This document shows positions 4,923 to 10,732 of a stretch of 10,839 bases of DNA, in pieces. This DNA is from JAMWZF01 sp041628615. GTDB taxonomy: Bacteria; Pseudomonadota; Alphaproteobacteria; Rhodobacterales; Rhodobacteraceae. Both the position numbers and the translations under genes were made by a program. Position 1 is the first letter of the stretch. Every line of letters starts with the position of its first letter. The stretch covers positions 1 to 10,839 of the forward strand of contig JBFKOW010000127.1 of NCBI GenBank assembly GCA_041628615.1, in the 5' to 3' direction. The notes beneath the pieces were generated by a model. The model made no database searches. It saw only the letters and a list, made by a program, of their open reading frames with translations, and had not been told where the DNA came from.

Positions 4923-6542
4923 TCAGGGTAGCAGCATTCCGCGGATCATGTAGAAGAACATCGCCGCGAGGACCGCCGCCAGCGGCACCGTGATGATCCA
5001 CGCCGCGGCGATCCGCAGCAGCAGCGTCCGCTTGACCAGCTCGACCCGGTGGACCCGGCCCAGGCCGCGGCGCTCCTGCTTGCCGAGCAGCCGGTCCGCC
5101 GAGGCCTCGGCCTTCATCTGGCGCAGCATCTCGCCCTTGACGGTGACATCCGCCGCCTCGAACCGGGCCAGGAAGGCCTCGACCGCCTCGGGATCGACAT
5201 CGGCGTGGTGGTCGCGGATCTCGTCCAGCATCCGGGCGTAGCTCGACTTGATGTATTCGCGCAGGAAGCCGACGCCGAAGACCCCGCCGACGGCGATGTG
5301 GGTCGAACTCACCGGCAGGCCGAGCTGGGAGGCCACGATCACCGTGATCGCCGCCGCCACCGCGATGCAGAAGGCGCGCATCTTGTCGAGCTCGGTGATC
5401 TCGCTGCCGACGGTGCGGATCAGCTTGGGGCCGTAGAGCGCGAGCCCGAGCGAAATGCCGATCGCCCCCACCGCCATCACCCAGAGCGGGATCGCCGCGC
5501 TGGCGGCGATCCCGCCGCCGCCGGCGATCGCCTCGTTGATCCCGGCCAGCGGGCCCACCGCGTTGGCCACGTCGTTGGCGCCGTGGGCGAAGCTGAGCAG
5601 CGCCGCGGCGAAGATCAGCGGCACGGTGAACAGGTCGTTGACGCTCGACTTGCGGTTCTCCAGCCGGGCGGTCATCCGCGCGGTGTAGGGCCGCATCGCG
5701 AGGTAGACCCCGGCGGCGACCGCGACCCCGATCAGCATCGCGACCGGGAAGGACACCGAGATCAGCTTCTTGACGCCCTTCAGCATCAGGTAGGTGGCGA
5801 AGGCCCAGGCCATCACCGCCACCAGCAGCGGCACCATCCGGTTCGCGGCGCCGAGCACGTCGGCCCGGTAGGTGATGGTCCGCTTGATCACGTAGAGGAA
5901 CCCGGCGGCGATCAGCCCGCCCATCACCGGCGAGATCACCCAGCTGGCCGCGATCTGGCCGACCACCGACCAGTCGGCGATGGTCCAGCCGGCCGCCGCG
6001 ATCCCGGCGCCGAGCACGCCGCCGACGATCGAATGGGTGGTGGAGACCGGCGCGCCGATCGCGGTGGCGAAGTTGAGCCAGACCGCGGCGGCGAGCAGCG
6101 CGGCGATCATCAGCCAGATGAAGGTGTCCCGGTCGGCCACCAGGTCGGGGTCGATGATCCCGCTCTTGATCGTGCCGACCACGTCGCCGCCGGCCACCAG
6201 CGCGCCGCCGGCCTCGAAGCTGGCGGCGATGAGGATCGCCCCGGTCATGGTGATCGCGTGCGAGCCCACCGCCGGACCGACGTTGTTGGCCACGTCGTTG
6301 GCGCCGATGTTCATCGCCATGTAGCCGCCGATCATCGCCGCGGCGACCAGCAGGGTCGCGTCGGTGCCGCCATGGGTCCGGACGATGGTGAACAGCATGA
6401 TGCCGACGATGAACAGCAGCCCGGTTCCGAAGCGGAACAGTTCGCCGCGGTTGCGCTGCACCGCGGACTCGATGTTTTCGGTTCTCAGCACCGCCTGGCC
6501 CCCCACCGCTGATGTGCCCCTGCCCGGGCCGCGGGCGGGCAT
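4923..6542 (-). CDS. Inorganic phosphate transporter, PiT (PHO4) family
   Basis: A polytopic inner-membrane protein of up to 539 residues, the low-affinity, ion-coupled phosphate uptake type. The family's duplicated signature is clear: GANDVANNVGP at 80-90 and GANDVANAVGP at 321-331, each followed by a P-V-S-(T/S)-T-H segment (about 165-170 and 422-427). A cytoplasmic stretch (about 440-505, with a run of acidic residues and EAVEAFLARFEAAD) sits before the last membrane segments. The protein ends in MIRGMLLP. The start is uncertain: the ATG at 6542 gives a Gly/Arg-rich first 17 residues that look unlike protein, while GTG at 6491, with a G-rich site before it, begins at VLRTENIES. It diverges from another phosphate transporter gene and probably leads an operon with the methyltransferase at 4264-4884. 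I see no Pho box. Confidence 0.95.
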   Translation of the reverse strand: MPARGPGRGTSAVGGQAVLRTENIESAVQRNRGELFRFGTGLLFIVGIMLFTIVRTHGGTDATLLVAAAMIGGYMAMNIGANDVANNVGPAVGSHAITMTGAILIAASFEAGGALVAGGDVVGTIKSGIIDPDLVADRDTFIWLMIAALLAAAVWLNFATAIGAPVSTTHSIVGGVLGAGIAAAGWTIADWSVVGQIAASWVISPVMGGLIAAGFLYVIKRTITYRADVLGAANRMVPLLVAVMAWAFATYLMLKGVKKLISVSFPVAMLIGVAVAAGVYLAMRPYTARMTARLENRKSSVNDLFTVPLIFAAALLSFAHGANDVANAVGPLAGINEAIAGGGGIAASAAIPLWVMAVGAIGISLGLALYGPKLIRTVGSEITELDKMRAFCIAVAAAITVIVASQLGLPVSSTHIAVGGVFGVGFLREYIKSSYARMLDEIRDHHADVDPEAVEAFLARFEAADVTVKGEMLRQMKAEASADRLLGKQERRGLGRVHRVELVKRTLLLRIAAAWIITVPLAAVLAAMFFYMIRGMLLP

Positions 6543-6605
6543 CCCCGCGCGGCCGGTCCCGCGCAGCCATGGCGGATTCGCCGCCGGCCGGTATGATGCA
6601 GGTCA

Positions 6606-6635
6606 TGGACCGGCGTTTTCCGGTGCGGCTAGGTG
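6606..6635 (+). promoter_or_regulatory. Candidate promoter of the Na/Pi cotransporter gene
   Basis: TGGACC (6606-6611) and TAGGTG (6630-6635) are 18 bases apart, the same layout as at 1598-1627. Transcription would begin near 6642, just ahead of the small upstream ORF at 6669, which argues against the longer in-frame starts at 6512 and 6605 for the transporter. Confidence 0.35.
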
Positions 6636-6668
6636 TCCCGGAAGCCACACCCGTCCCGAGGATCCGCG

Positions 6669-6710
6669 ATGGACAGGACTGGCCGGACCGGCGCAGGGCC
6701 GGCGGCATGA
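6669..6710 (+). promoter_or_regulatory. Possible 13-codon upstream ORF coupled to the Na/Pi transporter
   Basis: An ATG at 6669 has GAGGA (6658-6662) six bases upstream, a better SD than the transporter itself has. It encodes MDRTGRTGAGPAA and stops with the TGA at 6708-6710, which overlaps the transporter's ATG at 6707 (ATGA). Such overlap usually means translational coupling. A 13-codon frame can occur by chance, so this is a proposal. Confidence 0.3.
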
Positions 6711-8536
6711 CCCGGTACTACCTGCCCGTCGCGATCGCGGCGCTGCTGCTGGCCTTCTGGGCCAGCCCCGACGCCCGCGAGATCGCCGCCGGGGTGGCGA
6801 TCTTCCTGTTCGGGATGCTGATGCTGGAGGACGGCTTCAAGCTGTTCGGCGGCGGCGCGCTGGAGCGGGTGCTGGCGCGGGCCACCGGGTCGGTGCCGCG
6901 GGCGCTGGCCTTCGGGATCGTCTCGACCACGCTGCTGCAGTCCAGTTCGCTGGTCTCGGTCATCACCATCTCGTTCCTGAGCGCCGGGCTGATCTCGCTG
7001 GTGGGCGGGGTCGGGATCATCTTCGGGGCCAACATCGGGACCACGACGGGGGCCTGGCTGGTCGCCGGGCTGGGGCTCAAGGTCGACATCGCCGCCTACG
7101 CGATGCCGATGATCGCGCTCAGCATCGTGCTGGTGTTCCAGAAGGCCAAGGGGCTGCGGGGGATCGGCTACGCGCTGGCCGGGCTCGGGTTCCTGTTCCT
7201 CGGGATCCACCACATGAAGGAGGGGTTCGACGCCTTCAAGGACCAGATCGACCTGACGCGGTTCGCGCTGGGCGGGGTGGCGGGGCTGGCGGTCTATACC
7301 CTGATCGGCACCGTCGCGACGGTGGTGATGCAGTCGAGCCATGCGACGATGGTGCTAATCCTGACCGCGCTGGCGGCCGGGCAGATCAGCTATGAGAACG
7401 CGCTGGCGCTGGCCATCGGGGCCAATATCGGGACCACGATCACCGCCATCATCGGCGCGCTGGGGGCGAACTTCCAGGGCCGGCGGCTGGCGGCGGCGCA
7501 CCTGATCTTCAACGTCGCCACGGCGGCGGTGGCGCTGCTGCTGATCGCGCCGCTGCGCGACCTGGTGGACTGGATCAGCGCCGGGGCCGGGATCGGGGCG
7601 GCGGACCACGCGATGAAGCTCGCGGTGTTCCACACCGTCTTCAACCTGCTCGGGGTGGCGCTGATGCTGCCGCTGCTGGGGCGGCTGATCGGGCTGCTCG
7701 AGGCGCGGATCCCCGAGCCGCTGCCCGACATCAGCCGGCCGCACTACCTCAACCAGGCGGTGGACGAGTTCCCCCAGACCCTCGAAAGCGCGCTGCGCAA
7801 CGAGGTCCGGCACCTCTACGACAACGCCGCCGACCTGATCCTGCACGGGCTGAACCTGCACCGGGACGAGGTCTATGCCAGCGACGACATCGCCGGGACG
7901 GTGCGGCGCAGCCGGGCGGCGATCGAGCTCGACTTCGACGCCGCCTACGAACACCGGGTCAAGACGCTGCACGCCGCGATCGTCGAATTCGCCACCCGGG
8001 CCGGCGACCGGCGGCTGTCGCCCGACGCGCTGGCCCGGGTGCACGACCTGCGCGACGTGGCCGGCGGGATCGTGAAGGCGGTGAAGGGGGTCAAGCACCT
8101 GCGCAAGAACGTGCTGCGCTACACCACCCGGCCGCAGGGGGCGGTCACCGGGCTCTACGACGGGCTGCGCACCGAGATCGCCCGGATCGCCGTCGAGATC
8201 CGCAAGCTCGGCCTGACCGCGCCCGAGGAGCGCAGCGCGCTCTGGCTCGACCAGGAGCGGGTGCAGGTCGAGGACGCCGCCCGCTCGGCCACCGCGCGGG
8301 TCGAGGTTCTGATCCGGCGCGGCGAACTGGGCGCCGCCGCCGCCACCTCGTTCCTCAACGACGCCGGCTACGGCCATGCGGCGATGCGCGACCTGATCGA
8401 GGCGGCGCGCAGCTACTACATCGAACCCGACGACGACCTGGCCGAGGTCGAGCGGCTGCTGACGCTCGAGGACGACGAACTGGCCGAGCCCCGCGGCGAC
8501 GCCGCGGACCGGCCCGCCGCCGCGGGGCCGCCATGA
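6707..8536 (+). CDS. Na/Pi cotransporter family protein with C-terminal PhoU-like region
   Basis: A 609-residue protein of the bacterial Na+/phosphate cotransporter family (two PF02690-type repeats, as in NptA/YjbB). The repeats show QSSS at 78-81 with GANIGTTTGAW at 107-117, and QSS at 209-211 with GANIGTT at 238-244. About eight membrane segments fill residues 1 to 335. From about 370 to 595 the protein is soluble, helical and highly charged, as expected for the PhoU-like domain of the longer members. The start at 6707 is preferred because the first membrane helix begins at once; in-frame ATGs at 6512 and 6605 add an Arg/Pro-rich stretch and lie before the likely promoter. Family members move phosphate inward or outward depending on conditions; with a PiT gene diverging from it, a role in phosphate balance is likely. 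The gene 8562-8810 follows by 25 bases. Confidence 0.93.
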   Translation: MTRYYLPVAIAALLLAFWASPDAREIAAGVAIFLFGMLMLEDGFKLFGGGALERVLARATGSVPRALAFGIVSTTLLQSSSLVSVITISFLSAGLISLVGGVGIIFGANIGTTTGAWLVAGLGLKVDIAAYAMPMIALSIVLVFQKAKGLRGIGYALAGLGFLFLGIHHMKEGFDAFKDQIDLTRFALGGVAGLAVYTLIGTVATVVMQSSHATMVLILTALAAGQISYENALALAIGANIGTTITAIIGALGANFQGRRLAAAHLIFNVATAAVALLLIAPLRDLVDWISAGAGIGAADHAMKLAVFHTVFNLLGVALMLPLLGRLIGLLEARIPEPLPDISRPHYLNQAVDEFPQTLESALRNEVRHLYDNAADLILHGLNLHRDEVYASDDIAGTVRRSRAAIELDFDAAYEHRVKTLHAAIVEFATRAGDRRLSPDALARVHDLRDVAGGIVKAVKGVKHLRKNVLRYTTRPQGAVTGLYDGLRTEIARIAVEIRKLGLTAPEERSALWLDQERVQVEDAARSATARVEVLIRRGELGAAAATSFLNDAGYGHAAMRDLIEAARSYYIEPDDDLAEVERLLTLEDDELAEPRGDAADRPAAAGPP

Positions 8537-8561
8537 ACCGCACAGGACCGGAGAGCCGCCG

Positions 8562-8810
8562 ATGGGACTGAAGAAGCTGGCCGCGAAGGTGGCCGAATAC
8601 AACGCCCGGCTGGAGGACGGCAAGGCGCGCCGGATCAAGCCGGACCACGTCGAGAAGGTGCTGGCCAAGCTGCGCCGCAAGTCGGCGGAACTGGAAGCCG
8701 AGATCGCCGCCACCGCCGCGCCCGAGAAACGCGCCCGGCTGGAACGCAAGCTCGAAGTCGCCCGGGCGCAGGAAGCGCGGGCGGAATGGCTGCTCGGGCA
8801 GATCGGCTAG
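8562..8810 (+). CDS. Small charged coiled-coil protein, function unknown
   Basis: An 82-residue protein made almost wholly of Lys, Arg, Glu and Ala, predicted to be a pair of long helices with heptad-like spacing of Leu and Ala (KVLAKLRRKSAELEAEIA and RLERKLEVARAQEARAEWLL). There is no signal peptide or membrane segment. The ATG at 8562 has GGAGAG about seven bases upstream. It lies 25 bases after the Na/Pi gene on the same strand and is probably co-transcribed. I do not recognise the family. A partner for the PhoU-like domain is one idea, but only position suggests it. Confidence 0.7.
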   Translation: MGLKKLAAKVAEYNARLEDGKARRIKPDHVEKVLAKLRRKSAELEAEIAATAAPEKRARLERKLEVARAQEARAEWLLGQIG

Positions 8811-8918
8811 GCCGCGGCGCGGCGGCCCGACATTTCTCTGGCCAAGGCCGGGACGGTGCGGTTCAAACGGTCCCGAACAATCCGGCGCGGCCGGGGGCCG
8901 TGGTGCACAGGCGTAGCG

Positions 8919-9127
8919 ATGACCAATCGCCTGTATTACGGCGACAATCTCGCGGTGCTGCGGAACGACATCGGGTCCGGGTCCGTGACCTGATCTACCT
9001 CGACCCGCCGTTCAATTCGAACGCGACCTATTCGCACCTGTTCAGGGACTAATCCGGGCAGGTCTCGGGCGCGCAGATCGCGGCCTTCGACGAGACCTGG
9101 CAATGGGGCGACGCGGCGGTCGCATTA
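8919..9127 (+). pseudogene. N-terminal remnant of a site-specific DNA adenine methyltransferase
   Basis: The reading frame from ATG 8919 gives MTNRLYYGDNLAVLRNDIGS, the typical opening of a family of Mod-like adenine-N6 methyltransferases. It then hits TGA at 8991-8993. Shifting frame at 8985-8988, where one G seems lost (GTGACCTG for GTG-GAC-CTG), restores DLIYLDPPFNSNATY with the catalytic DPPF motif. A second break, TAA at 9050-9052, stands where the family has Lys; the frame then continues SGQVSGAQIAAFDETWQWGD to about 9118. After about 9121 nothing matches and base composition drops. So the gene has one frameshift, one nonsense codon, and has lost all beyond about 70 residues. GC is that of the host, so it was an old resident gene. 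Confidence 0.8.
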
Positions 9128-9361
9128 CTACTTGGCCAGCTTGATCTTGTCGAAGGAAAGCACGTTGGATTGTAAGTGATTGGCGTAGGTCGGCCAGGTC
9201 GGCGAATACTCTTCGGACTGGTTGCCCCACACCGTCCAGCCTTGCCGCGGACCGCGGGCGAATAGTTCAAGCCGGTCTCCAAAGCTGCACCGCTCGATCA
9301 AGTCGTATTGCTCGTCCGGCTTTCGGCTATGCTCTCGCTTCTGGCTAACGAGATTGCTCAC
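9128..9361 (-). pseudogene. C-terminal stub of an MT-A70 family adenine methyltransferase
   Basis: A 77-codon frame with the closing segments of bacterial and phage MT-A70 methyltransferases: KREHSRKPDEQYDLIE, then LELFARGPRQGW and WGNQSEEY. The catalytic DPPW-type motif and the whole SAM-binding core, which should lie N-terminal to this, are missing. A TAA lies directly before the GTG at 9361 in this frame, so there is no longer coding frame upstream. The GTG overlaps the TGA of the nuclease gene (GTGA), so the stub may still be translated, but it cannot be an active methyltransferase alone. The tail after WGNQ (YANHLQ to IKLAK) may be native or may be read into the junction. Confidence 0.75.
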
Positions 9362-10164
9362 TTACGACCAGTTTGATGCGAGGACGCAATTTCCTGTGGA
9401 TCAACAAGTCGATATCTTCCGCCGCCTAGGAAGTAGATGTATCCTGCGTCTCGGAGAACTTGCAGCTGTTGGCGGATTTTTGGTCGGATATTGTTATTAC
9501 TCGGAAAAATAGACGCAAGATCGTTCTCGAAATCGTAGATATCCGAAAGCATGAAATTATCCTGTCCAATACGCTCTATGCAATGCATTACCTCTGTCAG
9601 CCAGCCTCTGGCGTCACCGAGGCGTTTCTCAACGAATCTGAGCGCGTTCCAGTCGCGCAACACTTCGTCGCGATCTCGGATAATCCCGCAGTTGACAACC
9701 GTTATCTTCCCGGCCTCGGGAATTCGATCTAGCAAGATGTTCGACCCCACCCAGCCAGCACGCCTCGCGGTCTTGGCCAAGGGCTTGCGCTTCTCAACTA
9801 CGTTGCCGGTGAAGAAGAACTTCGGAACAACTCTCAGGTTCTCAACTAGTCGGCTCTTCCGGTCGTAATGTAGTAAGATCAGATTCGGGGAGGTGTCAGA
9901 AGCGAGTCTCTCCATCTTGGTGGAATAGGCGCCGTTTGCTATCTTGCGACCAAACGATCGGTTCTTGCTCTTAAGTTCGTATTGGTCACCGCATTGAGAG
10001 CAAAAAAAATCCGCGACCGGCCTATTGGCATTGTATCGCGACAATTGCGAGTTGCCACAGTTTGGACAGTACATGTTTGCCTCTGCCCATGCTTCGGTCT
10101 CGACACGCGCAACTTGGCTGGCACTCACGAAACCGGCGGCTGGGTCGCTAAAGCCGGTTTGCAT
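9358..10164 (-). CDS. DpnI-like methyl-directed restriction endonuclease (Dam-replacing family)
   Basis: A 268-residue protein that matches DpnI (254 residues) from end to end. DpnI is a type IIM enzyme that cuts GATC only when its adenine is methylated. An SQ-x-AR-x2-TE-x-W start (16-26) leads into zinc cysteines 33, 36, 55 and 58. The PD-(D/E)xK active site sits in NRPVADFF and YELKSK: Asp52, Glu63 and Lys65, equivalent to DpnI Asp53, Glu64 and Lys66. KPLAKTARRAGWVGSNI and RDRDEVL follow. A C-terminal winged helix spans about 170-253 (RGWLTEVMHCIERI, RPKIRQQLQVLRDAGYI). All expected catalytic residues are present, so it is likely active. The ATG at 10164 aligns with DpnI's start and overlaps the end of the zinc-ribbon gene by 17 bases. 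About 14 extra residues follow the family's usual end. Codon use is unlike the host's. It implies that the cell's own GATC sites are unmethylated. Confidence 0.95.
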   Translation of the reverse strand: MQTGFSDPAAGFVSASQVARVETEAWAEANMYCPNCGNSQLSRYNANRPVADFFCSQCGDQYELKSKNRSFGRKIANGAYSTKMERLASDTSPNLILLHYDRKSRLVENLRVVPKFFFTGNVVEKRKPLAKTARRAGWVGSNILLDRIPEAGKITVVNCGIIRDRDEVLRDWNALRFVEKRLGDARGWLTEVMHCIERIGQDNFMLSDIYDFENDLASIFPSNNNIRPKIRQQLQVLRDAGYIYFLGGGRYRLVDPQEIASSHQTGRK

Positions 10165-10447
10165 CGAAGTACTTGGGGGACAGGAACTTGAAGTCGCCAG
10201 ACTTTCGCGGTTTCAAAACACCTACTAGCTGATATCTAGGTCTATCATCTGCTTCTGGCGGCGACCTCCAGATTAGCCAGGTGTTGTCTTTCGATGGCTC
10301 GACAATGACTGTTAAGTCTTCGCTGGACACTGGTGAGATATCGCTGCATCCGCAGCGAGGGCAGTCGTTATCACAACACGCAGACCAATCGTCGTCCCAG
10401 ACGCAGTCGCATCCCGGGCAAACATAACGGCTACTGTACCATGCCAT
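10148..10447 (-). CDS. Small Cys-rich zinc-ribbon-like protein encoded before the DpnI-like nuclease
   Basis: A 99-residue protein with eight cysteines in its first 34 residues (10, 13, 15, 24, 25, 29, 32, 34), arranged CPGCDC-VWDDDW-SACCDNDCPRCGC, which suggests one or two zinc sites. The rest is a small alpha/beta region (TVIVEP, TWLIWRSPP, LVGVLKPRKSGDFKFLSP). I do not recognise the family, though W-x2-D-W-x3-C-x3-C-P-x-C-G patterns occur in small proteins of mobile elements. The ATG at 10447 is preferred over the TTG one codon earlier because GGAG lies seven bases upstream of it. It ends 17 bases inside the nuclease gene, so the pair is surely co-transcribed and probably functionally linked: an accessory, targeting or control protein. 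Composition is foreign. Confidence 0.75.
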   Translation of the reverse strand: MAWYSSRYVCPGCDCVWDDDWSACCDNDCPRCGCSDISPVSSEDLTVIVEPSKDNTWLIWRSPPEADDRPRYQLVGVLKPRKSGDFKFLSPKYFDANRL

Positions 10448-10469
10448 CAACCTTCTCCATCGACCAATT

Positions 10470-10482
10470 GACTGCCGCAGTC
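10470..10482. promoter_or_regulatory. Palindrome upstream of the zinc-ribbon/nuclease genes, operator candidate
   Basis: GACTGC-C-GCAGTC is a perfect 13-base palindrome ending 23 bases before the start of the zinc-ribbon gene. Its GACT...AGTC outline recalls the C-boxes of restriction-modification control proteins, though their usual spacer is shorter and no C-protein gene is here. Role inferred from position only. Confidence 0.3.
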
Positions 10483-10497
10483 GTTACCAGATGCTGA

Positions 10498-10680
10498 GAC
10501 TGTGACCGATACTTTTCGGTGTCGCAACTTCCTGAAAAGGGTGAGTTGCAAACCCTCACTATGGAGCAGGCGCTGAGCTTGCGCGACCGCGCCCTCCGTC
10601 TCCCCGCCGTGTGGTCCGACACCTTCCGCAAGGCCGCGCGCGAAACCGACCCCACGGCGCAGGGCTCCCTCGACCTCTGA
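10498..10680 (+). pseudogene. Probable C-terminal remnant of the broken DNA methyltransferase
   Basis: An open frame of 60 codons without a proper start, ending at TGA 10678-10680 and bounded by an in-frame TGA at 10495-10497. It closes with LQTLTMEQALSLRDRALRLP, then SDTFRKAARE and QGSLDL. This order (LT-x-E-x2-L, Pro, TFxKA, QG-x-L) is the tail I expect for the same Mod-like methyltransferase family as the head at 8919. It has the same strand and, from about 10,561 on, the host's GC. The match is from memory and short, so a different gene tail is possible. An ATG at 10561 could start a 39-residue peptide, but nothing supports it as a gene. Confidence 0.5.
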
Positions 10681-10696
10681 TCGCTCTCGGCTCCCC

Positions 10697-10725
10697 TTGC
10701 CACGGACCGGAAACCGCCGCATATC
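10697..10725 (+). promoter_or_regulatory. Candidate lepA promoter
   Basis: TTGCCA (10697-10702) is followed after 17 bases by CATATC (10720-10725). The start codon is seven bases further on, so the lepA message would be leaderless or nearly so; no SD is visible. The pair resembles the promoter at 4150-4178. Confidence 0.4.
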
Positions 10726-10732
10726 CCCGCCC

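Larger units (their letters stand above)
9121..10500. other. Low-GC foreign block replacing the middle of a methyltransferase gene
   Basis: Base composition falls sharply near 9121-9127 and rises again between about 10,450 and 10,560. The block carries three minus-strand frames: a zinc-ribbon gene, a DpnI-like nuclease gene and an MT-A70 stub. On either side lie what appear to be the head and tail of one resident methyltransferase gene. No integrase, transposase or clear target duplication is present, so replacement by homologous or illegitimate recombination fits better than transposition. Edges are approximate. Confidence 0.65.

Noticed and set aside
5049..6512. A 487-codon plus-strand frame opposite the PiT transporter
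   Set aside because: Asp/Arg/His-rich antisense shadow of a well conserved membrane protein.
6543..6706. A Pho box between the two phosphate transporter genes
   Set aside because: No pair of CTGTCAT-like direct repeats could be found in the spacer.
7355..8749. A 464-codon minus-strand frame opposite the Na/Pi gene
   Set aside because: Antisense shadow of the QSS/GANIGTT protein, with no motif of its own.
8786..9052. An 88-codon plus-strand frame containing the DPPF motif, taken as a gene
   Set aside because: Its first two thirds overlap the coiled-coil gene and a spacer; only the end belongs to the frameshifted methyltransferase, which is annotated as a pseudogene.
9551..9868. Plus-strand frames inside the foreign block (9222-9512, 9460-9732, 9551-9868, 9982-10191)
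   Set aside because: They are antisense to the DpnI-like gene, which matches its family end to end.
9358..10164. Reading the DpnI-like gene as part of a classical restriction-modification pair protecting the host
   Set aside because: DpnI-type enzymes cut methylated, not unmethylated, sites and need no partner methyltransferase; both neighbouring methyltransferase pieces are broken.
8811..10732. CRISPR array, tRNA gene, attachment site or transposase at the foreign block
   Set aside because: No regular repeats, no cloverleaf and no recombinase-like frame were seen.
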